From: Ascoidea asiatica
Lineage: Eukaryota; Ascomycota; Saccharomycetes; Ascoideales; Ascoideaceae
Direction: 5' to 3'
Assembly (NCBI GenBank): GCA_001600695.1
Contig: BCKQ01000006.1
Span: 686,327 to 750,326 of the forward strand
DNA: 64,000 bases
Positions 31,679-43,190 of this stretch are shown one piece after another. Below the pieces are notes generated by a model. That model was not told the DNA's origin. It made no database searches and saw nothing but the letters and a program-made list of their open reading frames with translations. Made by a program: the position numbers and the translations under genes. Position 1 is the stretch's first letter. Every line of letters starts with the position of its first letter.

Positions 31679-32074
31679 ATGTCAACAAAAATATTCACAT
31701 TTGAAGAAATATCTTCTCATAATTCAAGAGATGATTTATGGATGGTAATTGATGGTAAAGTTTATGATTGTACTTCATTCTTAGATGAACATCCAGGTGG
31801 TGAAGAAGTTATGATAGATTGTGGTGGTATTGATGCAACTGGTCCTTTTGAAGATATTGGACATTCTGAAGATGCAAGAGAAATGTTAGAACCACTTTTA
31901 ATAGGTTTAATTGATCAAAAATCAATTAATAAAAATAATAATAATTCAAATTTAAATTCAAATTCAAATTTAGATTCAAAATTAAATTCAAATTCAAATA
32001 ATTTAACTATTGCTTTAGCTGTTTTAACTGCAATTGGTGCTGTTGGTTATTATTTATTTACTGTAAAAAAATAA
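31679..32074 (+). CDS. CYB5: Cytochrome b5
   Basis: This is a tail-anchored ER haemoprotein giving electrons to sterol and sphingolipid/fatty-acid hydroxylases and desaturases. The 131-residue product has the cytochrome b5 fold at residues 4-80, with haem ligands H38 in the HPGG motif and H62 in the GHSEDA motif. WMVIDGKVYDCT and GLID are as in yeast Cyb5. A linker of Asn/Ser/Leu repeats (82-106) leads to a single C-terminal membrane helix (about 107-127) ending in KK. Length compares with about 120 in S. cerevisiae. The Asn/Ser linker accounts for the excess. Confidence 0.96.
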   Translation: MSTKIFTFEEISSHNSRDDLWMVIDGKVYDCTSFLDEHPGGEEVMIDCGGIDATGPFEDIGHSEDAREMLEPLLIGLIDQKSINKNNNNSNLNSNSNLDSKLNSNSNNLTIALAVLTAIGAVGYYLFTVKK

Positions 32075-32382
32075 TAAAATAATATATAATATAATATATA
32101 ATATAATATAATTTATTCCCTATTTAGTATTTATTTCCGCGCTTTCTATCTACTTTAAAATTACATACAAAATAAGATTAAGATTAAGAATAAGAATAAG
32201 AATAAGAATAAGAATATAATATAAGATAAACCACTATATAAAAAGAAAAAAGATTAAAATACATTTAAAAAAATCAAAATAAAATAAAATAAAATAAAAT
32301 AATTTACCAAAAGTTATATACATAAAAAGAAAAAGAAAAAGAAAAAGAAAAAAAAAGAATCACCACCACATACAGTACCTAT
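32075..32382. other. Convergent CYB5/AZF1 spacer
   Basis: Purine-rich short repeats only: TATAA units just after the CYB5 stop, AAGAAT units (about 32173-32215), AAAAT units (about 32277-32300) and AAAAAG units (about 32325-32355). No gene is seen. Confidence 0.6.
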
Positions 32383-34894
32383 TTACTGTTTTCGTAATTT
32401 TTTACCACGACCTTTTATACCTCTATTAGAATTTTTATAAATTGTTAAAAAATATTCAATTAATTGTTTTTCACTTTCTGGAATTAAATCTAATTCAAAT
32501 CCATATTCTGAAATTTGTTTTGTTAATTTATTTAATGTTTCAAGATGAAATCTATTTTGATGAGCTTTTAAATTACCTAATTGTGTAAATGTTTTATCAC
32601 AATTTTCTAATTCACATTTAAATGGTTTAATATTTTCATGAGTTAATTTATGTTGTGCTAAATTTCCTTTTCTTGAAAATTCTCTACCACATTTATCACA
32701 ATTAAATGGTCTTTCTCCTGTATGTAATCTTGAATGTGTTCTTAAATTTCCACCTTGTGTAAAAGATTTTTCACAAAATTGACATTTAAATGGTTTAAAT
32801 CCAATATGTGATCTAATATGAACTTCTAAATGTGTTGATTGTGTAAATGTTTTAAAACAATATTGACATCTATGAATTTTACCATTAAAATTACTTTTTT
32901 TTTTATTTGAATTTTTTTCATTCTTAGTTAATTTATCAATACCTCCAACTAATTGATCTGGTGATGGTATAACATCTTTATCAACAATACTTCCATCTGC
33001 TGCTCTATTTATGCTTTTTTTAATTCCTTTTTTACGTGCTTGAATAACTAACATTAATTGATCAACTTTTGTTGCTCCTAATTTAGGTTTTTCCGGTTCT
33101 AATGTTTTTCCAACTCTTCTATTCATACTATTATTTAATGGATTTAAAGAATTTAATGGATTTAATGGATTCAATGGATTAAAAGAGTTCATTACATTCA
33201 TATTACCCATATTACTCATATTATTCATTGCATTCATATTATTCATATTATTCATATTATTCATATTATTCATATTATTCATATTACTCATTGCATTCAT
33301 TGCTTGAATTTGTTGAAAATGTTGTTGTTGTTGCTGTTGATTTTGTTGGTTTTTAAGCATTTGTACTTGGTTTTGAGCATTGGCTTGAACTTGTGCTTGT
33401 GCTTGTAAAAGAAAAGGTCGTCCATGATTCTGATGCATTTGATGAGATTGATGAACTTGTTGAGCTTGTGCTTGGGCTCTTGCTTGAGCCTGAGCCTGTG
33501 CTTGTGCTTGAGCTTGAGCTTGAGCTTGAGCTTGAGCTTGTATCTGAGCTTGTTGAACTTGAGCTTGAATTTGTGGTGATAAAATTGAATTAGAATTTAA
33601 TGATGAAATCATAGGGAATAATTGGCTATTTGGATGTTGTTGAGGCAGTTGTATTGGTGTTGTATGTTGAAAAGGTAATGTTCCACCAATAAAATTTTGA
33701 TTTCTAATATCATTAACATCTCCTGAAGCTGCTAAATATTGTTGTTGTTGCTGTTGTAGTTGTTGCTGTTGTTGCTGCTGTTGTAAAGCCATTAATTGTT
33801 CGGAAGTAAGTTGTTGATTAGATACCATATTTAAAGCCTCATTTTCATTAATAATAATATTTTGATTTTGGGTTTTTGGCATTATTAAACTAGCTATTTT
33901 TTTTCGAGGACTCTCCAGAATGGCATACCTTCTACCTAATCTAATTTCACTTGAATTATCAGTTGCTCCATAATTATTTGATCTTGGAGTAATCTGTTCT
34001 TGAGTACCTAATTGATGATCTTTTGGATTTTCTTGTTGCCGTTGTTGAGATTGTAATTCTAAATGTCGATTAATATTTTGATTTTGTTCTAATTGCCTAT
34101 GTTCATTGGAAGAAATTTCATCTTGATTTTTTTGGTTATTTGATGGAAATTCAATTTTATTTTGAGATGTATTCGGAATTGGTTCAATTGGTGAAATCAG
34201 TGGATTATCTTTTGGATCTTCTTGAATAGTATATGGTGTTAAAAATGTAGGAAATGAATTAGAATTATTACTTAAATTGGATACATTACTATTAGAATTA
34301 CTATGATTTATAAATTTTTTAGAAGAAGAAGTTGATGGAAAAGGTAAAATTGGTTTATCTGCAGCTGAAATATCTGAAAGTGAAGCCTTTTTAACATGAT
34401 GTTTTTCTGAAGAAGAGTTTATTGACATTGTTGAAGATGTAGTTAAAGTAGGTAATAAATCATTAGATAAATCATTTGATTTTATTGATTCTTTTCTTTG
34501 AAACATTTGATTAACATTTGGTAAATCTGATATTGAAGGTAATAAAGTTGAATTTCTTCTTCCACTCATTGAACCACTTGAGGTATGTTTTGATTTTTGA
34601 CCAGTATTACTACTAATATTTTGAAAATTAAAAGCTGATTGATTTGAAGATTGATTAAATAAATCTTGATTTAAAGAATTACTATTATAAATTGAAGGTT
34701 GTCTTGAATTATATTCAAAAGATTCATTATTAAACCAATTTGAAAAATCCTGAGAAAATCTAGAAGTATTTCTTCTATGATGAGTTATTCTATCACTATT
34801 TTCAATATTTGTATTTAAATCGTTATTATTATTGTTATCATCACTATTATTATTGTTATTATTATTACTATCATCACTATTTTTATTTTTATTT

Positions 34895-34927
<33 letters not shown>

Positions 34928-35682
34928 GTAGTATTAGTGTTAGTATCAGTGTTGGTATTAGCGTTTGTATTGGTATTGGTATTGGTATTGGTATTGGTAT
35001 TGGCATTGGTATTGGTATTTGTGTTAGTATCTATATTGGTAATATTACTATTATTATTTAAAGAATTATTTGAATTTGAAGGAGGAAAAGAAAAATTTGA
35101 AAAATTTATATCATTAAATTCATTTATTGATTCTAATCTTGAATGAGAATAATTTGGTGATTGTTGATGATGTTGAATTTGAGATTCTAAAATTGGTTCC
35201 ATATTTGAAATTGAAAAATTCTTTGATTTTGATTTGGCATGAGTAAAAGAATTTTGAGCATTTTGATGTTGATTATTTGATTCAACTTTGGATTGAAAAT
35301 GAAAATTTGATTGTTGATTATTTTCAAATTGAGTATGAGTATCAGATTGAGATGAAGCTTGAGATTGAGATTGATGTTGAACTTGAGATTGAGATTGAGA
35401 TTGAGAGTCATTAGTATGATTGATATCGGATTGAGATTGAGATTCTGGTTGAAGTTGAGAATGAGAAAGTGAAGTATTTTGGTTCAACATTGCTAAATTA
35501 TTATTATTGTTATTGTTATCGTTATGAGTATTAGTATTATTATCATTATTATTATTATTATAAGTATTTAAATTGGATAAATTAGGTAATAGAGTTGGTT
35601 GTAAATTGGGATGTAGATTTGATTGAAGATTAACAGATTGGTGAGGTTGAGGTTTATTTTTATATGAAGTATCTGAATTCAT
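32383..35682 (-). CDS. AZF1: C2H2 zinc-finger transcription factor Azf1-like
   Basis: Azf1 is a glucose-responsive transcription factor controlling carbon metabolism and cell-wall genes in S. cerevisiae. Four C2H2 fingers lie at about residues 938-1046 of 1099: CQYCFKTFTQSTHLEVHIRSH, CQFCEKSFTQGGNLRTHSRLH, CDKCGREFSRKGNLAQHKLTH and CELENCDKTFTQLGNLKAHQNRFH, given here by order. Linkers are GFKPFK, TGERPFN and ENIKPFK. These fingers and the LGNLKxHQNRFH end match Azf1. The long N-terminus is disordered with SQ/TQ, poly-Gln, Ala-Gln, NNM and Thr-Asn repeats, encoded by the repeats at 33240-33290, 33460-33545 and 34930-35030. A basic C-terminus follows. The gene has an unusually long upstream spacer. 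Confidence 0.92.
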
Positions 35683-38600
35683 ATTATTAATTACAATATT
35701 TAAATTGAATAATTTTTTGAATTATATCGAATAGAGTATAAAGAATATAGAGAATATAAAGAATATAAAGAATTGAATTGAATTGAGTTGAGTTGAAATA
35801 AGCTAAGGTAGAGAAAGAGAATTGAAGGAATTGAAGGAATTGAATGAATTGAAATAAATGAAAATTATTTATAAAATACAATAAATTATGAATTATTAAA
35901 AGATTAAGTTGATTATTTGAATTGAATTGAATTGAATTGAATTGAAGAAGATGAGATGAGAATAATAGCAGTAAATGAGCTAGTTGAAAAAAAGGAATTG
36001 ATTATAAATAAACAGATTTAGAATTTGAATTAAAATAAGTATTGGATTTGATAAAATAATATAATATAAAATAATAGATTATAATAGATTATATTTTAAT
36101 TGATTTGGATATATTATGAAATATTATGATGTAATATAATATACTTACTATAATATATCTTAATATAATATATCTTTATATAATATATAATATATAATAT
36201 ATAATATATAATATATAATATAGTATATACTAATATATTATTATGTATGAGATAGATAATATATATTAAAATATGGTATTAAGTATAGTTTAAAAAAGGT
36301 ATTTGAATATTTTATAGTTATAGGATAAATTTTAATATATTATAAAATAGCAATTAAATTTATTATAAAAGTAAATTCATTTAAACATCAAAAGGAATTA
36401 TAATCATAAACATAGAATATTTAATATAAATGAATATATAATTAAATATATGAATATAAATAAAATAGGAATTATAAGTATTTAGTTTAGTTTTGATTTA
36501 ATTTATTTAGTTTGGCTTGTTGATAAATTTAGATTAAATTTTAAAAAAAAAAGTTATGAAAAGTTGAAATAATTTCAGAAAAAAAGGTTGAATTAGTTTG
36601 AAAGAAGTTGAATTGAATTGAATTGAATTGAATTGAATTGAATTAATTTAAATTATTTAAGAATTGAATTGTAATATGTAAGAATACTGTAAAGACATAT
36701 GTTTAGCTTTTCTTTTTTGAGAAAGCAATTTCTTTATATGATCAAGATTTATAAATCTTTATTTATATTGAGATTGAATCTTTTAGCAATATAATTGAAT
36801 TGTTGTTTGATTGTTTAAAATTGTTTAAATGGAATAAAATAAATCAAAAAGCAAAAGATGTTTACTTATTAATCTATTATTTAATATTTATTTGATAAAT
36901 AAAAAGTAGTAATTGATATATATTTGAAGTTTTTATTGAAAATTTGTTTGATATTTATTTGATATTTTAATTTATAAACAAAAATATATAATATATTCAA
37001 ATTTATCTATCAGATGGCTTTTTGGCGTTGTTTTTGTGTGTAGAAGAGGAAAATAAAGGGATTTGCAAGTATATAACCAACCGTACAGTTCAGGAAATTA
37101 CGATAGCTCTGGAGATTGTCTCTGAGGTATGAAATGAGCCTAGGAATAACAGTACAAAGAACAGTACAAAGAACAGTAAGCTCCCACTATCACACTATCA
37201 CACTATCACAGTATCTAGTCATACTATTTCGCCATGAGAGTTCAACTGCATCTCAGCTACTTTTACATAAGATTTAGACCTGATTTCAATATTGAATTGC
37301 AGGATTATTCAAAGTATCAAAAAAAGTATTTATTTAAAAGTGATAATTGAGTGATAATTGTCTTTTGCTTGCTCTGATTTCAAATCTGAATTCCTATAAG
37401 TTACAATTTGCAATACAATTACAATTACAATTACAATTACAATTACAATTACAATTACAATTACAATTGCTAGATTATGAGATATTATTCTGCAGTGCAA
37501 TTGTCATGAATAAGCACTTGCATATAATGACTAAGAGAGTCACTTCATCCATCCATTTCATTTCATTTCAATTCAATTCAATTCAAGCATTTTTTTACTC
37601 AAAATTTAAGGATATTTTAACGAATCTTGAGAAGATAGTAATAAAATATTTTTGCCATGTTATTGAAATGGACTAGCAAGCTCATAAATTAAATGACTGC
37701 GGACTCGAGAATTGTTTATCATGCTTATGTTTATTTTGTGTGTTTATTTTATGTGTTTATTTTGTATGTTCATGCGAATGTTCATGCGAATGTTTAATTA
37801 GCTGGTGCATTGTTGATTATTATTGAGGATTTGACTTCTGCGCTGCGGGATTGGGGCAGCGCGGCAGTGGGGGCGTCACTGTTTTGCGCTGGTTATTTGG
37901 TGTTGGCTGTTTGGCGTTTCACGTTGAAAAACTACTGCGTTGAAACAGCGCATGACTTGCGTTTTTTATCACCTTGATTTCTTCCAATTGGAATAATCTA
38001 TTCTTAAAAGCGCTACATGAGATAACTTAAAAAATAGCCATTGCACCGCCACAAATTGCGTGCTTCAATGTGATAAGTGGTTAGTAACGCCAAAGCGTTC
38101 TTTTAATTATGCGTTAAATATATTATATATACCGCCGTGTACGTTTTTGTGCATTAACAAAACAGCTTTTGTGTCAAAACTTAATTAACATTTTTCTTTT
38201 TAGACCTAGTTTTTATTTTTACTTGCAGTTTTTCACGGAGAAACAGATACTTCTTGATTATAATTGGCTGTTATTTGTTTCAAAGTTTTTTTTAAGCAAA
38301 ACGTAAAAAAATAGCATTTTAGAATGCATCACTAAACCTGAAGGAAAACTACTATTATTTAGATTAGTTAAAAATAAGGTTGAAAAAAATTCAAATAGGG
38401 TTTTTTTTTTAGTGGTGAGCTAATTTCGTATGTAAAATGGTTTTTTTTTTTTTTTTCGATTAGCCGGAAAGTATTATCACTTGCATGTGATTTTGGTACC
38501 GTTAATCTAAAAAATAAACTTGTCCCGCAAATGTAAGAAAAGAAAATAATTCCAATCAAACTTTGAAATTATTTACGCGTTTTTTTTTTTTTTTTTTTTT

Positions 38601-38685
38601 TTCAAATATTCGGTATTTAGGACATTTGTGCCCTAGAATTTTTCATTCTACTTTTAACTGTTAAATTAATATTTAAATACAATTT
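35683..38685 (-). promoter_or_regulatory. 3-kb AZF1 upstream region without a recognised gene
   Basis: Nearest AZF1 (35683-37000) it is extremely AT-rich, with GAATT runs (35925-35945, 36610-36645) and TATAA runs (36180-36225). Islands of higher GC lie at 37020-37260 and 37820-38170. The first has three AACAGTACAAAG-like units at 37148-37178 and three CACTATCA units at 37188-37208. Between them are an ACAATT repeat and several TGTTTATTTTRTG units (37715-37790) that resemble replication-origin T-rich strands. T-runs occur at 38401-38457 and 38580-38602. Frames up to 109 codons are repeat-driven. The stretch could be a long regulatory region, hold a non-coding RNA or an origin. None can be proved here. 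Confidence 0.4.
37415..37468. repeat. 6-bp tandem repeat, 9 copies
   Basis: Unit ACAATT is repeated nine times exactly in the AZF1 upstream region. Confidence 0.92.
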
Positions 38686-39555
38686 TTAATTTTGATCTAT
38701 GTTTTTCTTCACTTTAATATCATTAAGATAATTTATAAAACTAGGTACATCTTCTGCAATACTATTTGGAATTGCCATATTTTGAATCCATCTTGGTAAA
38801 GCTCCTTTTGCATCACTGCAAGTTGTCATAATCCATTCAATTTTTTTCTCTTTTTTAAGAAATTTTATTCTTTCAATTGAAAAATATTTTGCATTTATAA
38901 AATTTGATTTATTTTTTTTAATTTTTTCATTATCTTCAATTTTGTATTTAGAAGGTATTGAAATAAAATATGCTTCTAAATTAATATTATCTGAATTATT
39001 TTTATTATTTAAAATTTTATATTTATTAATTGGAATAAAATAAACAAATTCATTAAATTTTCTAAATTTTAAAAATTTACCAAAATTATATTCAATATTA
39101 ATCAATTTAAAATTATCTTTTAAAATTTTTTGATCTTTTATATTTATTTCTTTAAATTCATCAATTAAATCAAATGAAATTTCTTTAAAATTTTTAATTA
39201 ATTTAATATATTTTATTTCATTTTTTGTATGTTCTAATAATGTTTCTCCAATTAAATTTTTATAATATTCTTTAAATCTTTCTTCTGCATTTTCATAATT
39301 TGAAAATTCTTCATATGAAATTCTACTAACAAAATATTCACCATTTATTTTTTTCTCATATATTTTTATATCCATATATTTACACTCATCTTCTTTTTTA
39401 TTCTTATTTTTAATTGATAATCTTATTGTTTTTTTTTCTTTCCATGTTTTTTTAATATCATTAATTAATCTTATTGATTTTTTATTAATAATTTCTGGAG
39501 AAATCTCAATTAATTCCTTAAATGAAACTTCCTTTAAATTAAAAAATGTATCCAT
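38686..39555 (-). CDS. DUF3074 family (START-like) protein
   Basis: The 289-residue product ends with the block GALPRWIQNMAIPNSIAEDVPSFINYL (residues about 252-278, given by its key elements P-R-W-x-Q, P-x-S-I and EDVPSF). This is the signature I associate with fungal DUF3074, a START-like helix-grip domain predicted to bind lipids. Upstream elements consistent with the fold are RISYEEFSNYENAEERFKEYY, a central strand with FVYFIPINKYKI, and AYFISIP. S. cerevisiae has no obvious member that I recall. Other yeasts and filamentous fungi do. No signal peptide or membrane segment. It is divergent from the lipase gene, which may reflect a shared promoter only. Confidence 0.7.
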   Translation of the reverse strand: MDTFFNLKEVSFKELIEISPEIINKKSIRLINDIKKTWKEKKTIRLSIKNKNKKEDECKYMDIKIYEKKINGEYFVSRISYEEFSNYENAEERFKEYYKNLIGETLLEHTKNEIKYIKLIKNFKEISFDLIDEFKEINIKDQKILKDNFKLINIEYNFGKFLKFRKFNEFVYFIPINKYKILNNKNNSDNINLEAYFISIPSKYKIEDNEKIKKNKSNFINAKYFSIERIKFLKKEKKIEWIMTTCSDAKGALPRWIQNMAIPNSIAEDVPSFINYLNDIKVKKNIDQN

Positions 39556-40151
39556 AATAGTCTAAACCTATATCTATTACTTCCCATCTATTTGATTTAA
39601 TTCATATATTCTAATTCTTATCAATTCTTATCAATTCTTATCAATTCTTATCAATTCTTATCATATTGTGTCAAATTATCAAAATTAGAAACATTTTAAC
39701 ATGAAGATAACTGGACACGTTGGTTCCGTAATTCTGGCTTCCATCCACATTTCTCGATTTTCCTGTTTTCAAACCTTTTTCAAACTTTTTTCAAACCTTT
39801 TTTGTGTTATAAGGAAAATAATCAATTTCAAATATCTTCATTTTATCATTTGAATTAAGAAATTCAAAGAAATTCAGTCAAATTCAGCCAATGCTAATTT
39901 CTATTATATTCTGTTCTATTCAATGATATTCGATTAGTTTTTCAAATTTGATTTAGAAATAATGAACGTATTGAATTTCACAGTCAAAAAAGTTGTTCAT
40001 CAATGACTGATTAAATTATCATAATGATATTAATAATATAATAAACCTCAATATTTTTTTCATTTGAAAAACTTCATTTATCTTACAAAAATCTTAGTTT
40101 ATTATTATACTGATAAAACTAATAATTCAAAATAATAATATTTATTTTATT
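39556..40151. promoter_or_regulatory. Divergent DUF3074/lipase promoter
   Basis: A 10-bp repeat lies near the DUF3074 start. There are three CAAACCTTTTT-like words at 39768-39800. Otherwise AT-rich with no recognisable site. Confidence 0.45.
39611..39662. repeat. 10-bp tandem repeat, about 5 copies
   Basis: Unit TCAATTCTTA has four exact copies at 39621-39660 and a degenerate first copy. Confidence 0.9.
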
Positions 40152-41225
40152 ATGTTTTTTTTAATAACTTTATTAATCATTTTAATATATTTATTTAATT
40201 TATCAAATTCTTATTCAAATGAAACTTTTAATCAATTACTTAAAGGTGTATCTTATTGTACAATTGCAAATTGTGTAGATCATGGTTTAGAAACTGGTAA
40301 TTTACCAATTGATTGTCAATTAGATTTTTGTTTAAATGATTATAATAATATTTCAAATATTGAAATTCATTCAATTATTAAACCTAATGAAAAAATTGGT
40401 ATGACTGGTTTTACTGGTATTAATCATAAAAATAATGAATTAGTTATATCATTTAGAGGTTCTCATAGAATTTTAGATTGGATAACTGATATAATTGCAA
40501 AACCTGTTTTTTATTCTCCAATTTCAAAATCTCATATATCTTGTGATGGTTGTTTAGTTCATAAAGGTTTTTATAATGCTTTACAAAATAGTTTTAAAGA
40601 AGTTAAAGATTCAATTAAATGTCTTAAAAAATTATATCCTTCTTATAAATTAATTATATCTGGTCATTCAATGGGTGCAACTCTTGCTACTCTTGTTGGT
40701 ATAGAATTTCAATTATGTGGTTATAATCCTTTAATTATTGCTGCTGGTAGTCCAAAATTTGGTAATAAAAAAATGTGTGATTGGATGGATGATATTTTTA
40801 ATACTGAAGATTTAATTTATTTAATTGAAGGTGAACAAGATTTAAAAAATGGTTATGTAACTATAATTCATCAAGGTGATTATGTTCCTTATTTACCATT
40901 TGGACCTCTTTATACTTCGGCTGGTGCCAATTTTTATATTAATACAAAACATTTACCTCATTCAAAAGATAATGTTATATTTGAAGGTTATGAAAGTTTA
41001 AATAAATTACCTTTATCTGAAGAAGATATGACTATTGTTCGAACTGCAGCCGCCAGAGGTTTTGATATTGCACATAGATATGAACATGGTAGATATTTAC
41101 GTAAAGTATCTCAAACTTATTATTGTTCAAAAAGTTTTAATGATCCAGATAATGATGATGATATTGTAAATAAAGAAAAACAAATAAAAAAAGAAAATTT
41201 TGAAGAAACTGAATTGATTATATAA
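40152..41225 (+). CDS. Secreted class 3 lipase
   Basis: An alpha/beta-hydrolase of the fungal lipase class 3 family, hydrolysing triacylglycerols or related esters. The 357-residue product has a hydrophobic signal peptide (about residues 1-20, MFFLITLLIILIYLFNLSNS). Core motifs are VISFRGSHRILDWITDI (oxyanion region, residues 98-113) and ISGHSMGATLATLVG with nucleophile S173. AAGSPKFGN and a candidate acid D243 in HQGDYVPYLP follow, then a candidate histidine H308 or H312 in AHRYEHGRY. Several cysteines in the first 135 residues could form disulphides, fitting secretion. It resembles extracellular lipases of other yeasts. S. cerevisiae lacks a close secreted one. The C-terminal tail is acidic and lysine-rich. 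Confidence 0.9.
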   Translation: MFFLITLLIILIYLFNLSNSYSNETFNQLLKGVSYCTIANCVDHGLETGNLPIDCQLDFCLNDYNNISNIEIHSIIKPNEKIGMTGFTGINHKNNELVISFRGSHRILDWITDIIAKPVFYSPISKSHISCDGCLVHKGFYNALQNSFKEVKDSIKCLKKLYPSYKLIISGHSMGATLATLVGIEFQLCGYNPLIIAAGSPKFGNKKMCDWMDDIFNTEDLIYLIEGEQDLKNGYVTIIHQGDYVPYLPFGPLYTSAGANFYINTKHLPHSKDNVIFEGYESLNKLPLSEEDMTIVRTAAARGFDIAHRYEHGRYLRKVSQTYYCSKSFNDPDNDDDIVNKEKQIKKENFEETELII

Positions 41226-41747
41226 AATGAAATTATTTTAGATTAATCTTTTTTTATCTTTTTTTTGGTTTTCAATAACATTGAAATAATACAATACATT
41301 AGAATATAAATTCAGTAAACTAAATAAATTAGTTTTTTTTTTTTTTTTTATTTTTTTATTCTATTATTCAACATAGACCAAAAAAACTATACATTTTTTT
41401 ACTTTCACATTTAAAATCTCATTATTTTGTAATTTAAACTTTTTTGCGTTACGAATAAATTGAGTCCATAAATACGGGGCTCCTTACCAATCTGAAAAAT
41501 ATAAACTTAATCTGATATTTTCGCGTTTTTATGATAAATATATTTAAAAATAATAACATCAAGATTAATAAAATTATAATAAAAACTTAATAAAATAACA
41601 AATTAAATCAATTTAAATCAAGTCAAATCAAATTAAAATCCAAAGTTTTGAAATAAATAATAGTTTCTTTTCACTCAGTTTCATACATAAATAAAAAAAA
41701 CGAAATAAAGAAGAAACTGTTATAAAAACCTTTTTTTTTTATCAAAA
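41226..41747 (+). promoter_or_regulatory. Lipase 3' end and RNH201 promoter
   Basis: AT-rich, with T-runs at 41333-41352 and AAATCAA units at about 41605-41635. No gene or clear factor site. Confidence 0.45.
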
Positions 41748-43190
41748 ATGACAGTTTTGGAATCAAGAAAACTAAGAAGATTAAATAATGGGTTTCAAAA
41801 AAAAACTACACCAAAAGATAATTTATTTTCAAATGTAATAAATATAGAATCTTCAGATGTTGAAGCGGAAGATAATTCAAACCCAGAAGATCATAAAATA
41901 CATAAATCAAAATCAAAATTCTTGCTTCGCGATGAAGAACAAAATATATCAAATTATGAAAATGAACATGAAAATAAAAATGATCAAGATAAAGAGATAA
42001 GTGTTTCTTCACCAGTTGAAATAAAAGAAGAGAAATTGAAAATTGAAATCATTGAGAATGAAAATATAGAAAACTTAGAAGTTAAACCAAGTAAAGAATT
42101 CAATAAAAAGAAATTAAAATCAAGAAATTCAAAGAATAAAGAAGAATATATTGATCCAAATTTTATTCCACCTTCAATATCAAGAAGCTTAATACCCAAA
42201 CCTATTGATTTAGATAATCCAGAAAGAATTGATCATTTTTCTTCTACATTTCATTCTGAGATTCCACTTGAAATTAAAAATAATTCAAAATTACCTTTAA
42301 TAGCAGGAGTTGATGAAGCAGGTAGAGGTCCTGTAATTGGATCAATGGTATATGGTATTTCATATTGTTTTAAAGAATTTTCAGATGTTTTAAAATCTAA
42401 AAAATATGGTTTTGATGATTCAAAACAATTAACGGAAAATAAAAGAACTGCATTATTTTCACAGATTTGTGAAAATGATTCAGAATTAAATCAAAATATA
42501 GGTTGGGCAACAAGAACTTTAACTGCCTGTGATATATCATCAGGAATGTTAAAACCTGTTAATAATAATAATGGATGTGGTAATTCAATTTATAATTTAA
42601 ATGAACAAGCTCATGATGCAACAATGGAATTAATTCAAGGATTATTGGATAGAAAATTAAATATACAAGAAATTTATGTTGATACAGTTGGTCCACCTTT
42701 AAGTTATCAAAGAAAATTATCAGAAAAATTTCCAATGATAAAATTCACTGTAACAAAAAAAGCAGACTCCTTATTTCCAATTGTAAGTTGTGCTTCAGTT
42801 GTTGCTAAAGTTACAAGAGATTATTCTTTAAGTTTAGGTAAAAAAAAATTAAAAGAATTGAAATTATTAGATGAAAACAAAAGTAAATTAACTTGGGGAT
42901 CAGGATATCCATCAGATTCAAAAACTTCTCATTGGCTTAAAGAAAATATGAATAAATTATTTGGGTGGAATCAATTTATAAGATTTTCATGGCAAACAAC
43001 AAAAGATTTATTAGAAAAAAATAAAGGAGTTGAGGTTATTTGGGAAGACGATTGTATAAAAAATGAGCATTATGAGGATATTGGTGGATTCTTTGAAAAT
43101 AATGATGATAATGATAAAGATATAATGAAAGATCTTAAAAAACAAGATGTGTCGATGTTATGGTGGGGAGAACCAGTTATAGAGTTTTAA
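41748..43190 (+). CDS. RNH201: Ribonuclease H2 catalytic subunit A
   Basis: RNase H2A cleaves RNA in RNA/DNA hybrids and starts removal of single ribonucleotides from DNA, with subunits B and C. The catalytic domain begins near residue 183 of 480, with GVDEAGRGPVIGSMVYG (D189, E190), DDSKQLT, the YVDTVGPP aspartate, and KKADSLFPIVSCASVVAKVTRD with a further catalytic aspartate-lysine region. The eukaryotic WGSGYPSDSKTSHWL and FSWQT follow. The first ~170 residues are an acidic, lysine-rich extension absent from the 307-residue S. cerevisiae protein. The ATG at 41748 is the first in frame and the extension stays open without frameshift, so it is kept. The C-terminus has MWWGEP near the end. 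Confidence 0.95.
   Translation: MTVLESRKLRRLNNGFQKKTTPKDNLFSNVINIESSDVEAEDNSNPEDHKIHKSKSKFLLRDEEQNISNYENEHENKNDQDKEISVSSPVEIKEEKLKIEIIENENIENLEVKPSKEFNKKKLKSRNSKNKEEYIDPNFIPPSISRSLIPKPIDLDNPERIDHFSSTFHSEIPLEIKNNSKLPLIAGVDEAGRGPVIGSMVYGISYCFKEFSDVLKSKKYGFDDSKQLTENKRTALFSQICENDSELNQNIGWATRTLTACDISSGMLKPVNNNNGCGNSIYNLNEQAHDATMELIQGLLDRKLNIQEIYVDTVGPPLSYQRKLSEKFPMIKFTVTKKADSLFPIVSCASVVAKVTRDYSLSLGKKKLKELKLLDENKSKLTWGSGYPSDSKTSHWLKENMNKLFGWNQFIRFSWQTTKDLLEKNKGVEVIWEDDCIKNEHYEDIGGFFENNDDNDKDIMKDLKKQDVSMLWWGEPVIEF

Noticed and set aside
34832-35146. Leu/Val-rich frame antisense to AZF1
   Set aside because: It is the complement of the Thr-Asn and Asn repeats of AZF1.
37347-37676. 109-codon frame with Leu-Gln repeats
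   Set aside because: It is produced by the ACAATT repeat; the remainder lacks any motif.
37715-37790. Possible point centromere or ARS from TGTTTATTTT repeats
   Set aside because: No CDEI-CDEIII arrangement and no exact ARS consensus could be aligned, so it is kept only as a remark.
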